This document shows, piece after piece, positions 7,361 to 13,596 of a DNA stretch of 13,643 nt. Every line of letters starts with the position of its first letter. The stretch's first letter is position 1. A program made the position numbers and the translations under genes. Source of the DNA: Bacillota bacterium (lineage in GTDB: Bacteria > Bacillota > UBA4882 > UBA8346). The DNA is taken from assembly GCA_023426245.1 (NCBI GenBank), contig JAFABB010000012.1, forward strand, positions 1 through 13,643, in the 5' to 3' direction. Below the pieces are notes generated by a model. The model saw only the letters and a list, made by a program, of their open reading frames with translations. It was not told where the DNA came from and ran no database searches.

Positions 7361-7850
7361 ACAAAAATTTTATTAAGCACAAGATCATGACAGGTTTATA
7401 AAAAAACCTTTTTGAAGCATTGGTATAGTAGAAATCATACTATTATAAATAACCCCATTCTGTCAACCCTATGGATTCCGATTTCCATTATTTTTAAAGT
7501 AATTTGAAAGGATGAGCAGCTTTATTTCTAACCGATAAAAAACTTAAATTATACCATTAATTTCGACTAAAAAATATTCAAAAATACAACCTTACAAAAA
7601 AAACTTAAGCCATACTTAGAATACAACTAAAATCCCCCGGCTTAAAAGACAGATTCATCGTTGCTATTAGCGCACGAAAGCTGTCGACCTTTTCGTAATG
7701 ACCAAAAGATTCTTTGTTGATTTACGCTTCACAAATACCAACAATTTTTTAGAACATAGCCTTTATTAAGACGCACATTTTTATGATCAAGTCCATTTTT
7801 AGAACCCGGGTGAATGGGAGGGATAAAAAATTTTATAGTAAAATTAAAAA
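7361..7850. other. Long AT-rich intergenic region, no gene seen
   Basis: About 490 bp between the divergent methyltransferase gene and the ABC operon regulatory region. I find no ORF with a ribosome site, no tRNA-like fold and no convincing terminator or riboswitch. It is rich in A-tracts and visibly more AT-rich than the transporter genes that follow. Confidence 0.4.
7445..7466 (-). promoter_or_regulatory. Possible promoter of the rRNA methyltransferase gene
   Basis: On the minus strand TTGACA (7466-7461) is a perfect -35. A weak -10 lies downstream, where TATAAT-like and TATGAT-like hexamers overlap in TTTATAATAGTATGATT but at non-ideal spacings (13 and 21 nt). It lies about 100 bp upstream of the start codon. 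Confidence 0.3.
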
Positions 7851-7864
7851 TCGTCCATGGACGA
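7851..7864. promoter_or_regulatory. 14-bp perfect palindrome over the -35 region (candidate operator)
   Basis: TCGTCCATGGACGA is perfectly self-complementary. It overlaps the candidate -35 hexamer TGGACG (7858-7863) of the ABC operon promoter, so a bound protein would be expected to affect polymerase access. Confidence 0.4.
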
Positions 7865-7887
7865 ATGGTATTTTAATTGAATATAAT
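7858..7887 (+). promoter_or_regulatory. Promoter of the sugar ABC transporter operon
   Basis: A perfect -10 TATAAT (7882-7887) is preceded at 18 nt by TGGACG (7858-7863), which matches TTGACA at 4 of 6 positions. The predicted start, about 7894, falls on the TGTTAA dyads, giving a leader of roughly 50 nt before the binding-protein gene. Confidence 0.5.
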
Positions 7888-7892
7888 TTTTT

Positions 7893-7916
7893 TGTTAATG
7901 TTAACATACGTTAACA
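7893..7916. promoter_or_regulatory. Overlapping TGTTAA/TTAACA dyads (LacI/cre-like operator)
   Basis: Two dyads overlap. TGTTAATGTTAACA (7893-7906) is symmetric around a central TG. TGTTAAC-ATAC-GTTAACA (7899-7916) has perfect 7-bp arms. The first resembles a catabolite-responsive element (TGNAANCGNTNNCA type) except that the central CG is TG. The site lies at the predicted transcription start, where LacI-family or CcpA proteins typically repress sugar operons. Which protein binds is unknown, since no regulator gene is in the window. Confidence 0.5.
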
Positions 7917-7947
7917 CAAACGAAATAATTTTTCAGGAGGGGAAAGT

Positions 7948-8922
7948 ATGAAAATTAAGTTTCTTGTATTAGGCATTGCCATATTTTTGTTGGTTGGGCT
8001 TACAGGTTATACAAAAGGCCCGATTAAGGTCGGCATTGTAAATTTACCACCGGAAGAATCCGGCTACCGTCAGGCCAATGTTGAAGCCATGAACAATGTC
8101 TTCTCAAAGGCAAACGGCTATGACGCAAAACAGACCAACACCGGCGACAACAGCGAGCAGATCGCTGCGGCCAAAGGATACATTCGAGATGGAGTGGACT
8201 ATCTCCTGATCTCGGCCGCAAACGCATCTGGATGGGACGACGTCCTAAAGTCTGCAAAAAATGCAGGCGTTAAGGTTATTCTCTTTGACCGTGCGATTAA
8301 TACGAACTCCTCGAACTATGTGGCAGCACTTCTCTCGGATATGGCTTATGAGGGTGATACGGCAGTAGACTGGGTATTGAAAAGTGTTCCGAAACCGATC
8401 AATTTAATCCTTATTCGTGGTCAGTTGGGTAGCGCAGCTGAAATAGGCCGTAGCGCCGCAGTGCTCAAAGCCGCAAAAGAAGGTAAACTCACCATTGTGG
8501 CTGATGGAACGGGTGGAGACAGTTGGAGCCTTGAGGAAGCCCGCAAAGTGGTTGAAGCCGCGATTGCAGCGAAAAAGGATTTCAACATCATCTACGCTGA
8601 GAACGACGGTATGGCGCAAGGCGCTGTTCAGGCGCTCGAGGCGGCTGGTATCAGCCATGGCAATAAAGGCAAGGTCAAGATAATTGGTTTTGACTTTAAC
8701 CGTTTTGCACTAAGGAACGTACAGGCAGGTTACTGGGACGCCGACATGCAGTGCAATCCACGTCAGGCAGCCGAGATTTCTAAGTGGATCAAAAGTGGTA
8801 AGCTCCCCAAAGGAATCGTCTATCAGAAAGAATTGCTCTTTACGACTGACACGATAACCGACAAAGATATCGAAAATTGGGGCATCAATGCCGATCCAGG
8901 CAAGGGTAAAATAACAAGGTAG
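7948..8922 (+). CDS. ytfQ: Sugar ABC transporter substrate-binding protein (YtfQ-like)
   Basis: A periplasmic-binding-protein fold (Peripla_BP_4 type) that captures a sugar outside the membrane for the ABC importer encoded downstream. It shares with E. coli YtfQ, the galactofuranose binder, the segments EESGYRQAN (36-44), ASGWDDVLKSAKNAGVKV (93-110), LFDRAI (112-117) and AENDGMAQGAVQALEAAG (217-234). These carry the typical sugar-contacting Arg, Trp, Asp-Arg and Asn-Asp residues. An N-terminal hydrophobic signal (about 1-20) precedes mature sequence starting near PIKVGIV. The site where a lipoprotein cysteine would be expected reads LTGY (18-21), so it lacks a lipid anchor as written. ATG 7948 has AGGAGG 7 nt upstream (7935-7940). 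At 324 residues the length is normal. First gene of a four-gene operon. The substrate is probably a furanose or related sugar; exact specificity is uncertain. Confidence 0.85.
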   Translation: MKIKFLVLGIAIFLLVGLTGYTKGPIKVGIVNLPPEESGYRQANVEAMNNVFSKANGYDAKQTNTGDNSEQIAAAKGYIRDGVDYLLISAANASGWDDVLKSAKNAGVKVILFDRAINTNSSNYVAALLSDMAYEGDTAVDWVLKSVPKPINLILIRGQLGSAAEIGRSAAVLKAAKEGKLTIVADGTGGDSWSLEEARKVVEAAIAAKKDFNIIYAENDGMAQGAVQALEAAGISHGNKGKVKIIGFDFNRFALRNVQAGYWDADMQCNPRQAAEISKWIKSGKLPKGIVYQKELLFTTDTITDKDIENWGINADPGKGKITR

Positions 8923-8941
8923 TTATTTTGTAATATTTCAC

Positions 8942-8981
8942 GCAGTGCGGTGTTCGGATCTTATCCGGCTAACCGCACTGC
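8942..8981 (+). terminator. Intra-operon hairpin after the binding-protein gene
   Basis: A perfect 10-bp stem, GCAGTGCGGT (8942-8951) with ACCGCACTGC (8972-8981), encloses a second stem, CGGAT/ATCCG, around a CTT loop (8955-8967). The run after it (TATTAATTTA) is not a full T-tract, so it is more likely a partial terminator or mRNA 3'-end stabiliser. Such an element allows more binding protein than ATPase and permeases to be made. Confidence 0.6.
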
Positions 8982-9017
8982 TATTAATTTATGTGATACC
9001 AGTAAGGAGGTCTTTGG

Positions 9018-10520
9018 TTGCTGTCAGAAAACATACTCAAAATGGAGGGTATCAGCAAATCCTTTCCAGGTGTCAGAGCTCTGCATAACGTAGACTTCGT
9101 GCTCCGAAAGGGTGATATCCATGCCCTTATGGGCGAAAATGGAGCGGGCAAGTCCACACTGATAAAGATTATAACCGGTGTTTACCAAAAGGATGCTGGC
9201 CAGATTGTTTTAGATGGAAAGCCGGTTCTTTTCAAGTCGCCGCAAGATGCGCAGAACATGGGAATAGGCACGGTCTTTCAAGAAATAGCGCTTTGCCCCA
9301 ATTTGACCGTGGCCGAGAATATGTTTGCCGGTCGCAGCCGGAACGCTTTCGTTCAATGGAAGCGGATGAACGCAAAGGCCGCACAAATGCTCAACTCCCT
9401 CGGTATTCCAGCGAGCCCGACCCAAGAACTCTCAAGCTGCTCGATTGCTGTCCAGCAGATGATCGCGATTGCCCGTGCGGTCGATATGGACTGCAAGATT
9501 CTCATCCTGGACGAGCCGACGTCCTCACTTGACGAAGATGAGGTGAAAAAACTCTTCGAGCTCATGCGCGAACTGAAAGATCGGGGTGTGGGGATCATCT
9601 TCATTACCCACTTTATCGATCAGGTGTACGAGATCAGCGACACGATTACGGTGCTTCGCAATGGAGAGTTGATCGGCCAGTACCAAACATCTGCGCTTCC
9701 CCAAATCGAGCTTATCTCGAAGATGATGGGAAAGGCACTGAGTGATGTCTCTCAGATGAAAAAACAAGAGCCGCTTAAATCCGACAGCAGTGTACCGGTG
9801 TTCGAGGCTATGGCACTTTCGAGTGCCGCCGGGGTAAGGCCTTTCAATTTCACTATACAAAAAGGCGAGGTGAACGGGTTTGCCGGGCTGCTCGGCTCCG
9901 GGCGCAGCGAAAGTGTTCGCGCAATCTTCGCCGCCGACAAGGTGACAGGCGGTGAAGTCAAAATAAAAGGTAAGAGAGTGAAGATCAAGACGCCCCTAAA
10001 CGCCATGAAACAGGGAATCGGCTATCTACCGGAGGACCGCAAGGGCGACGGAATCATCTCCGAGCTTTCGGTGCGCGACAATATTATTCTAGCCTTGCAG
10101 GTCATGAAAGGCTTTTTTAGGCCTCTTTCAAGGAAACAGGCTGAGGAATTTTCTAACCAGTATATACAGAAACTGAGCATTAAAACACCGTCCATCAATA
10201 CACCAATCAAATCTCTTTCCGGCGGCAACCAGCAGAAGGTCATTCTGGCCCGTTGGCTGCTCACACACCCCATGTACCTGATCCTCGATGAACCCACACG
10301 GGGAATCGATGTCGGAACCAAGGTGGAGATTCAAAAACTTGTGCTGGGGCTCGCTGAAGACGGAATGAGTCTGACATTCATATCTTCAGAAATTGACGAA
10401 ATGCTTCGAACCTGCTCTCGAATGATCGTTATGAAAGACCGCGAAATTGTCGGAGAACTCAGTGGAATGAATTTGACGGAACACGATGTTATGCACGTGA
10501 TAGCCAAGGGAGGTGAATGA
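9018..10520 (+). CDS. ytfR: Sugar ABC transporter ATP-binding protein, two NBDs (YtfR-like)
   Basis: The energising subunit of a carbohydrate importer of the ribose/galactofuranose (CUT2) class: two fused nucleotide-binding domains, 500 residues, cytoplasmic face. NBD1 has Walker A GENGAGKST (39-47), Q-loop TVFQE (Gln88), signature region LSSCSIAVQQM (138-148), Walker B ILILDEPTSSLD (161-172) and switch His198. NBD2 has the degenerate Walker A GLLGSGRSES (290-299) usual in this class, signature LSGGNQQKV (400-408) and Walker B LILDEPTRGID (421-431). Degeneracy of one site is therefore normal for the family. The start is TTG with AAGGAGG 7 nt upstream (9004-9010). Its stop overlaps the next start as ATGA. 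Family is certain; the YtfR subgroup follows from operon order and from neighbours. Confidence 0.92.
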   Translation: MLSENILKMEGISKSFPGVRALHNVDFVLRKGDIHALMGENGAGKSTLIKIITGVYQKDAGQIVLDGKPVLFKSPQDAQNMGIGTVFQEIALCPNLTVAENMFAGRSRNAFVQWKRMNAKAAQMLNSLGIPASPTQELSSCSIAVQQMIAIARAVDMDCKILILDEPTSSLDEDEVKKLFELMRELKDRGVGIIFITHFIDQVYEISDTITVLRNGELIGQYQTSALPQIELISKMMGKALSDVSQMKKQEPLKSDSSVPVFEAMALSSAAGVRPFNFTIQKGEVNGFAGLLGSGRSESVRAIFAADKVTGGEVKIKGKRVKIKTPLNAMKQGIGYLPEDRKGDGIISELSVRDNIILALQVMKGFFRPLSRKQAEEFSNQYIQKLSIKTPSINTPIKSLSGGNQQKVILARWLLTHPMYLILDEPTRGIDVGTKVEIQKLVLGLAEDGMSLTFISSEIDEMLRTCSRMIVMKDREIVGELSGMNLTEHDVMHVIAKGGE

Positions 10521-11635
10521 ATATGCCAAGGTTAAAAGGACACTTGTATCACTTATCTCATCTATTCCTTCCCCTCTCTGTTCTGGTGTTACTCATTATC
10601 ATTAATCTAATAAAGGGCGCTGATTACTTCAGTATTACCATGGTAAACGGTGCATTTTACGGGAACATACCGAATATCCTCTTCGGAGCCTCGGAGTTGG
10701 TTATTCTGACAATAGGTATGACCTTGGTTACTGCGGCCTCACAAGGGCAGGACATAAGCATAGGTGAGATCGCCACCATTACTTCCGCCGTATTTGTCCT
10801 GTTCGTCTTAAATGCCGGTGAGGTCACCTTGTTGACCATACTGGCGGGATTCCTCATAAGCTGCGTGGCCGGGTTAGTCATCGGCGCATTCAACGGCATC
10901 TTGGTTTCGGGATTCAAGGTTCAGCCAATGGTTGCGACCCTCATACTGTTTATGGGGGGCAGGTCCATCGCCTTTATGATTGACGGCAAATTATCTCCCA
11001 TACTGGCGAACGATATATCGAATCAAATCGGCACCGTAATACCGGGACTGCCAATCCAAACTCCAATAATTCTGACCGCCGTCTTCATCGCGATCGTTGC
11101 AGCGGTACTCAAGACCACGAATCTCAGGCTCTATGTGGAGTCTGTGGGAATCAACCCAAGTGCTTCGCGTCTGAACGGTATCAACCCGAAAAAGATTATA
11201 TTCCTGACCTTTTTGATTATGGGAGTTTGTGCCGCAGTCGCAGGTTTCATCGCAGTTAACAAGGCGGGGCGCCACGACAGTGTCAATCTGCTCAAGTTTA
11301 TCATGATGGACGCGATTCTCGCCGTAGCTATAGGCGGAAACTCGCTGAGCGGCGGAAAGTTCAGCATGACCGGTTCTATTATCGGCGCGTACACTATAGA
11401 GATGCTGAACAGGACCCTGCTCAGGCTGGAGGTAGAACCCGAGACCATTAAGGCCTTCAAGGCAGTGTTCATTATCATTCTCATGGTCATTGCATCGCCT
11501 GTGGTTAGGGTTTTTGCCAGGAAAATCTTAGACAAGGCTAAAACTATAGTAGCTAGCTACTCCGTATCCAAGACAGGTGGACTAAACAATGCAGTGGTTT
11601 CCAACATGGACACATCTGGGAAGAAGGAGAAGTAG
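10517..11635 (+). CDS. ytfT: Sugar ABC transporter permease (YtfT-like)
   Basis: An integral membrane subunit of the BPD_transp_2 (CUT2 permease) family, 372 residues with about 8-10 hydrophobic segments. YtfT-type landmarks are VQPMVATLILFMGGRS (135-150), VESVGINPSASRLNGI (207-222) and MDAILAVAIGGNSLSGGKF (264-282). The usual GGIDLSVG stretch is replaced by SQGQDISIG (75-83). ATG 10517 overlaps the ATPase stop by 4 nt. The ribosome site GGGAGG (10508-10513) is only 3 nt from it but 9 nt from the in-frame ATG at 10523, so the true start may be 10523 (370 residues). A hydrophilic tail rich in Ser, Asn and Lys follows the last helix. It pairs with the second permease downstream to form the heterodimeric channel. 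Confidence 0.88.
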   Translation: MNMPRLKGHLYHLSHLFLPLSVLVLLIIINLIKGADYFSITMVNGAFYGNIPNILFGASELVILTIGMTLVTAASQGQDISIGEIATITSAVFVLFVLNAGEVTLLTILAGFLISCVAGLVIGAFNGILVSGFKVQPMVATLILFMGGRSIAFMIDGKLSPILANDISNQIGTVIPGLPIQTPIILTAVFIAIVAAVLKTTNLRLYVESVGINPSASRLNGINPKKIIFLTFLIMGVCAAVAGFIAVNKAGRHDSVNLLKFIMMDAILAVAIGGNSLSGGKFSMTGSIIGAYTIEMLNRTLLRLEVEPETIKAFKAVFIIILMVIASPVVRVFARKILDKAKTIVASYSVSKTGGLNNAVVSNMDTSGKKEK

Positions 11636-11636
11636 G

Positions 11637-12737
11637 ATGGGATCTCTGAACACAACCAAACCCAAAACAAGATTATCGAATTCGAATCTTCTTTTTATGA
11701 TAGCCGGGATTATATTTGTACTGATGTACGGGTTTGCCCTTATAAGTTTTCCGGACAGTTTCATGCAGTTTCAGACCTTCTTTGACCTGTTCAACCTGAA
11801 CGCTGCGCTCATCATCATGACACTGGGTCTGTGCATCGTTATGATCGTAGGCGGCATCGACATTTCCATCGGCGCAGTATGTGGCCTGGTAACCATGGCC
11901 TGTGCCATGTTGCTGCAATCGACAATGGGGAACGTTTGGGGCGCCTTACTTCTTTCGCTGGGCATAGGTATCGCGTTTGGTCTCTTGCATGGATATCTCA
12001 TTGCCTATCTTGAAATACAGCCATTTATCATAACGCTGTCAGGATTGTTCTTAGCGCAGGGACTGCTGACGACACTCCACAAAGATCCGATCAATGTGAC
12101 CATGCCTGCTTTCGTGAGCCTGAGGGATTTTACAATAGTGATTCCTTGGCTTGGCACCCAAAACAGGCTGGGCGTTTTCATCCCGTGTGAAATCAAACCA
12201 GGCGTCATCGTTGTGGTGGTCCTTGTTGTCCTCTTCGCCGCCCTTATGAAGTGGTCGCGTTTCGGACGCAATGTCTACGCTGTTGGCGGCAATAGTCAGA
12301 GCGCTCGGATGCTCGGTATCAACGTAAAGAGAACGATATTCTCCTCATACGTGATATGCGGATTGACGGCCGGTATCGCAGGCTTTGTGTTCATCATGAC
12401 AACAGGAGCCGGCAATATCGGAAACGGGGCGTTGTTCGAAATGAAAGCAATAGCCTCGAATGTAATAGGCGGCATTCTGCTCAATGGCGGAGTGGGGAAC
12501 CTGCTTGGCGCGCCAATCGGTACGCTGACCCTTCTGGTAATCAACGAACTGATCCGTGCGGCGGGTGTCCAATCAAACTCTCAAGCGATAGTAAGCGGAC
12601 TCTTGCTGTATCTCTTCATTGTGCTGCAAAGCATCGTTATGTCGTTACGGGGCAGGAGGAAATTCAGACTTGCTCTACCTCCCTGGCTGAAACCCCACCG
12701 GCTGCAGGGCAAAAAAAAGGCCGAGAACCAAGGGTAA
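11637..12737 (+). CDS. yjfF: Sugar ABC transporter permease (YjfF-like)
   Basis: Second membrane subunit of the same importer, BPD_transp_2 family, with about 9-10 hydrophobic segments. YjfF-like landmarks are VGGIDISIGAV (71-81), IQPFIITLSGLFLAQG (127-142), VYAVGGNSQSARMLGI (213-228) and IGGILLNGGVGNLLGAPIG (278-296). It keeps the GGID motif that the partner permease has lost. I chose ATG 11637 (366 residues), one base after the upstream stop, because AAGGAG (11624-11629) lies 7 nt before it. A longer frame from 11589 would overlap the upstream gene by 47 nt without a ribosome site. The C-terminus is strongly basic and cytoplasmic. Last gene of the operon; no clear terminator follows. Confidence 0.88.
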   Translation: MGSLNTTKPKTRLSNSNLLFMIAGIIFVLMYGFALISFPDSFMQFQTFFDLFNLNAALIIMTLGLCIVMIVGGIDISIGAVCGLVTMACAMLLQSTMGNVWGALLLSLGIGIAFGLLHGYLIAYLEIQPFIITLSGLFLAQGLLTTLHKDPINVTMPAFVSLRDFTIVIPWLGTQNRLGVFIPCEIKPGVIVVVVLVVLFAALMKWSRFGRNVYAVGGNSQSARMLGINVKRTIFSSYVICGLTAGIAGFVFIMTTGAGNIGNGALFEMKAIASNVIGGILLNGGVGNLLGAPIGTLTLLVINELIRAAGVQSNSQAIVSGLLLYLFIVLQSIVMSLRGRRKFRLALPPWLKPHRLQGKKKAENQG

Positions 12738-12936
12738 CTAAAAAGGATATTGGGGTGCGGATCATCACGGTCGAAGTGGCGCGAAGGTCCTCCCGAACCG
12801 CAAGTACTTCTTTGGCGGCTATGTTCTTTGCACGAACAATGACCACCATCGTTGGTGTAAATGTTAAACGCGCAAGTTTTTTTCCGATATACTATGCGGG
12901 TTATTTCCCAGAATAGCCGGTTCCCTGGGGCCTTGT

Positions 12937-12983
12937 CGCTCGTTTGCGAGCGTAGGGTCCTTTTGGGTCGCTCCAAAAGGACC
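12937..12983. repeat. Two adjacent perfect hairpins (REP-like)
   Basis: CGCTCG-TTTG-CGAGCG (12937-12952) is followed 3 nt later by GGTCCTTTTGG-GTCGCT-CCAAAAGGACC (12956-12983), an 11-bp perfect stem. GTCGCT occurs both at 12935-12940 and as the second loop (12967-12972). The whole is bracketed by AGCCGGT at 12915-12921 and 12986-12992. No T-run follows, so it is not a standard terminator, though it could protect the 3' end of the ABC operon mRNA. Confidence 0.6.
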
Positions 12984-13155
12984 TCAGCCGGTGAAATCCG
13001 TGGACCATAATACTGGTCATTCATTATAGGCATCATGAATAAAGTAACCCGCCGCCGCAATCCGTGTCCCTCAAAATATTATTTCCGATGATATTGAAAA
13101 TTCTGGAAAAAAATATTACAATAACATTCATAAAGGAAATACTGATATTCAATCC

Positions 13156-13420
13156 AAAGAAATATATATATCTTTCGATAACACCCCTTCTGCCCCACAT
13201 CATCCCTAAATCCAGTCCCTGCTGGGCTTTAAGCCGTAGGGACACCCTTGGGCAAGGCGTTATGAAATTGGTCCTTGACCGTCCTGAAATCGAAAAACAA
13301 CTCCGGCTGAGAGAGAGAAATCTTCCCCCTCATAGGCCAACTCTTGAAACCAAGATGGCATCCGGGGTTGTGGGCCAGTGGGGCAAATGGGGGTTGCATA
13401 AAATATATATATGTTTCTTT
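13156..13420. repeat. Imperfect long inverted repeat, possible MITE-like element
   Basis: The left arm 13156-13198 and right arm 13378-13420 are related in inverted orientation. GTGGGGCAAATGGGG (13378-13392) against the complement of 13184-13198 matches at 13 of 15 positions. Both arms end in an ATATATATAT tract followed by TTTCTTT or its complement. The middle of each arm is diverged. Between the arms lie more hairpins: GTCCCT/AGGGAC (13215-13243) enclosing GGCTT/AAGCC, and CCTTG/CAAGG (13246-13257). No transposase is seen. Confidence 0.4.
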
Positions 13421-13462
13421 CATGGAGAGGAACGAAACCGGAATTTTTCGAATGCGTTACTA

Positions 13463-13525
13463 AAAGCTCCCTTCGAGCTAGAAAAAGCTCCCTCCGATCT
13501 AGAAAAAGCTCCTTCCGAGGTGGTT
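13463..13525. repeat. Tandem repeat, three 21-bp units
   Basis: Units start at 13463, 13484 and 13505. The first two differ at only a few positions (AAAGCTCCCTTCGAGCTAGAA, AAAGCTCCCTCCGATCTAGAA). The third keeps AAAGCTCC(T)TCCGAG and then diverges. The 21-bp period preserves a reading frame (seven codons: Lys-Ala-Pro-x-x-Leu-Glu on the plus strand), but no convincing gene contains it. Confidence 0.7.
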
Positions 13526-13561
13526 TACCATATGGTGTGTAAACTTCAAAAAAAGTATAAT
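13523..13561 (+). promoter_or_regulatory. Promoter with a GTTTAC-N10-GTAAAC dyad at the right edge
   Basis: A perfect -10 TATAAT lies at 13556-13561. The -35 position (around 13533) has no good match. Instead it is covered by a 22-bp dyad, GTTTAC (13523-13528) and GTAAAC (13539-13544), with ACCATATGGT nested at 13527-13536. This suggests control by a dimeric regulator, either an activator replacing the weak -35 or a repressor. It points at the partial gene that begins at 13597. Confidence 0.45.
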
Positions 13562-13596
13562 AAAAAGGCTGGAAAAAAGGAGAATACACATTACAT

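Larger units (their letters stand above)
12738..13520. other. Non-coding, repeat-rich region without a recognisable gene
   Basis: After the last permease no frame on either strand gives a protein I recognise with a good ribosome site. Several open frames exist, for example 13064-13639 plus and 12581-13060 minus. Their translations are low-complexity or cross hairpins and repeats, so I do not call them genes. The region holds paired hairpins, an imperfect long inverted repeat and a 21-bp tandem repeat, listed separately. Decayed genes or a mobile-element remnant remain possible. Confidence 0.4.

Noticed and set aside
11589..11636. Upstream extension of the second permease from ATG 11589
   Set aside because: It would overlap the first permease gene by 47 nt and has no ribosome site. 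AAGGAG before ATG 11637 explains the start better.
12356..12916. 186-residue plus-strand open frame overlapping the second permease
   Set aside because: It is mostly the +1 frame of the permease gene, and its translation is Arg/Ser-rich as expected of a shadow frame.
12581..13060. 159-residue minus-strand open frame, and a nested one from 12849
   Set aside because: The 3' part is antisense to the end of the second permease gene, and the 5' part crosses the double hairpin. No ribosome site and no recognisable family. A decayed gene cannot be excluded.
13463..13525. CRISPR array
   Set aside because: The units are directly adjacent with no unique spacers, and there are only three of them with no cas genes.
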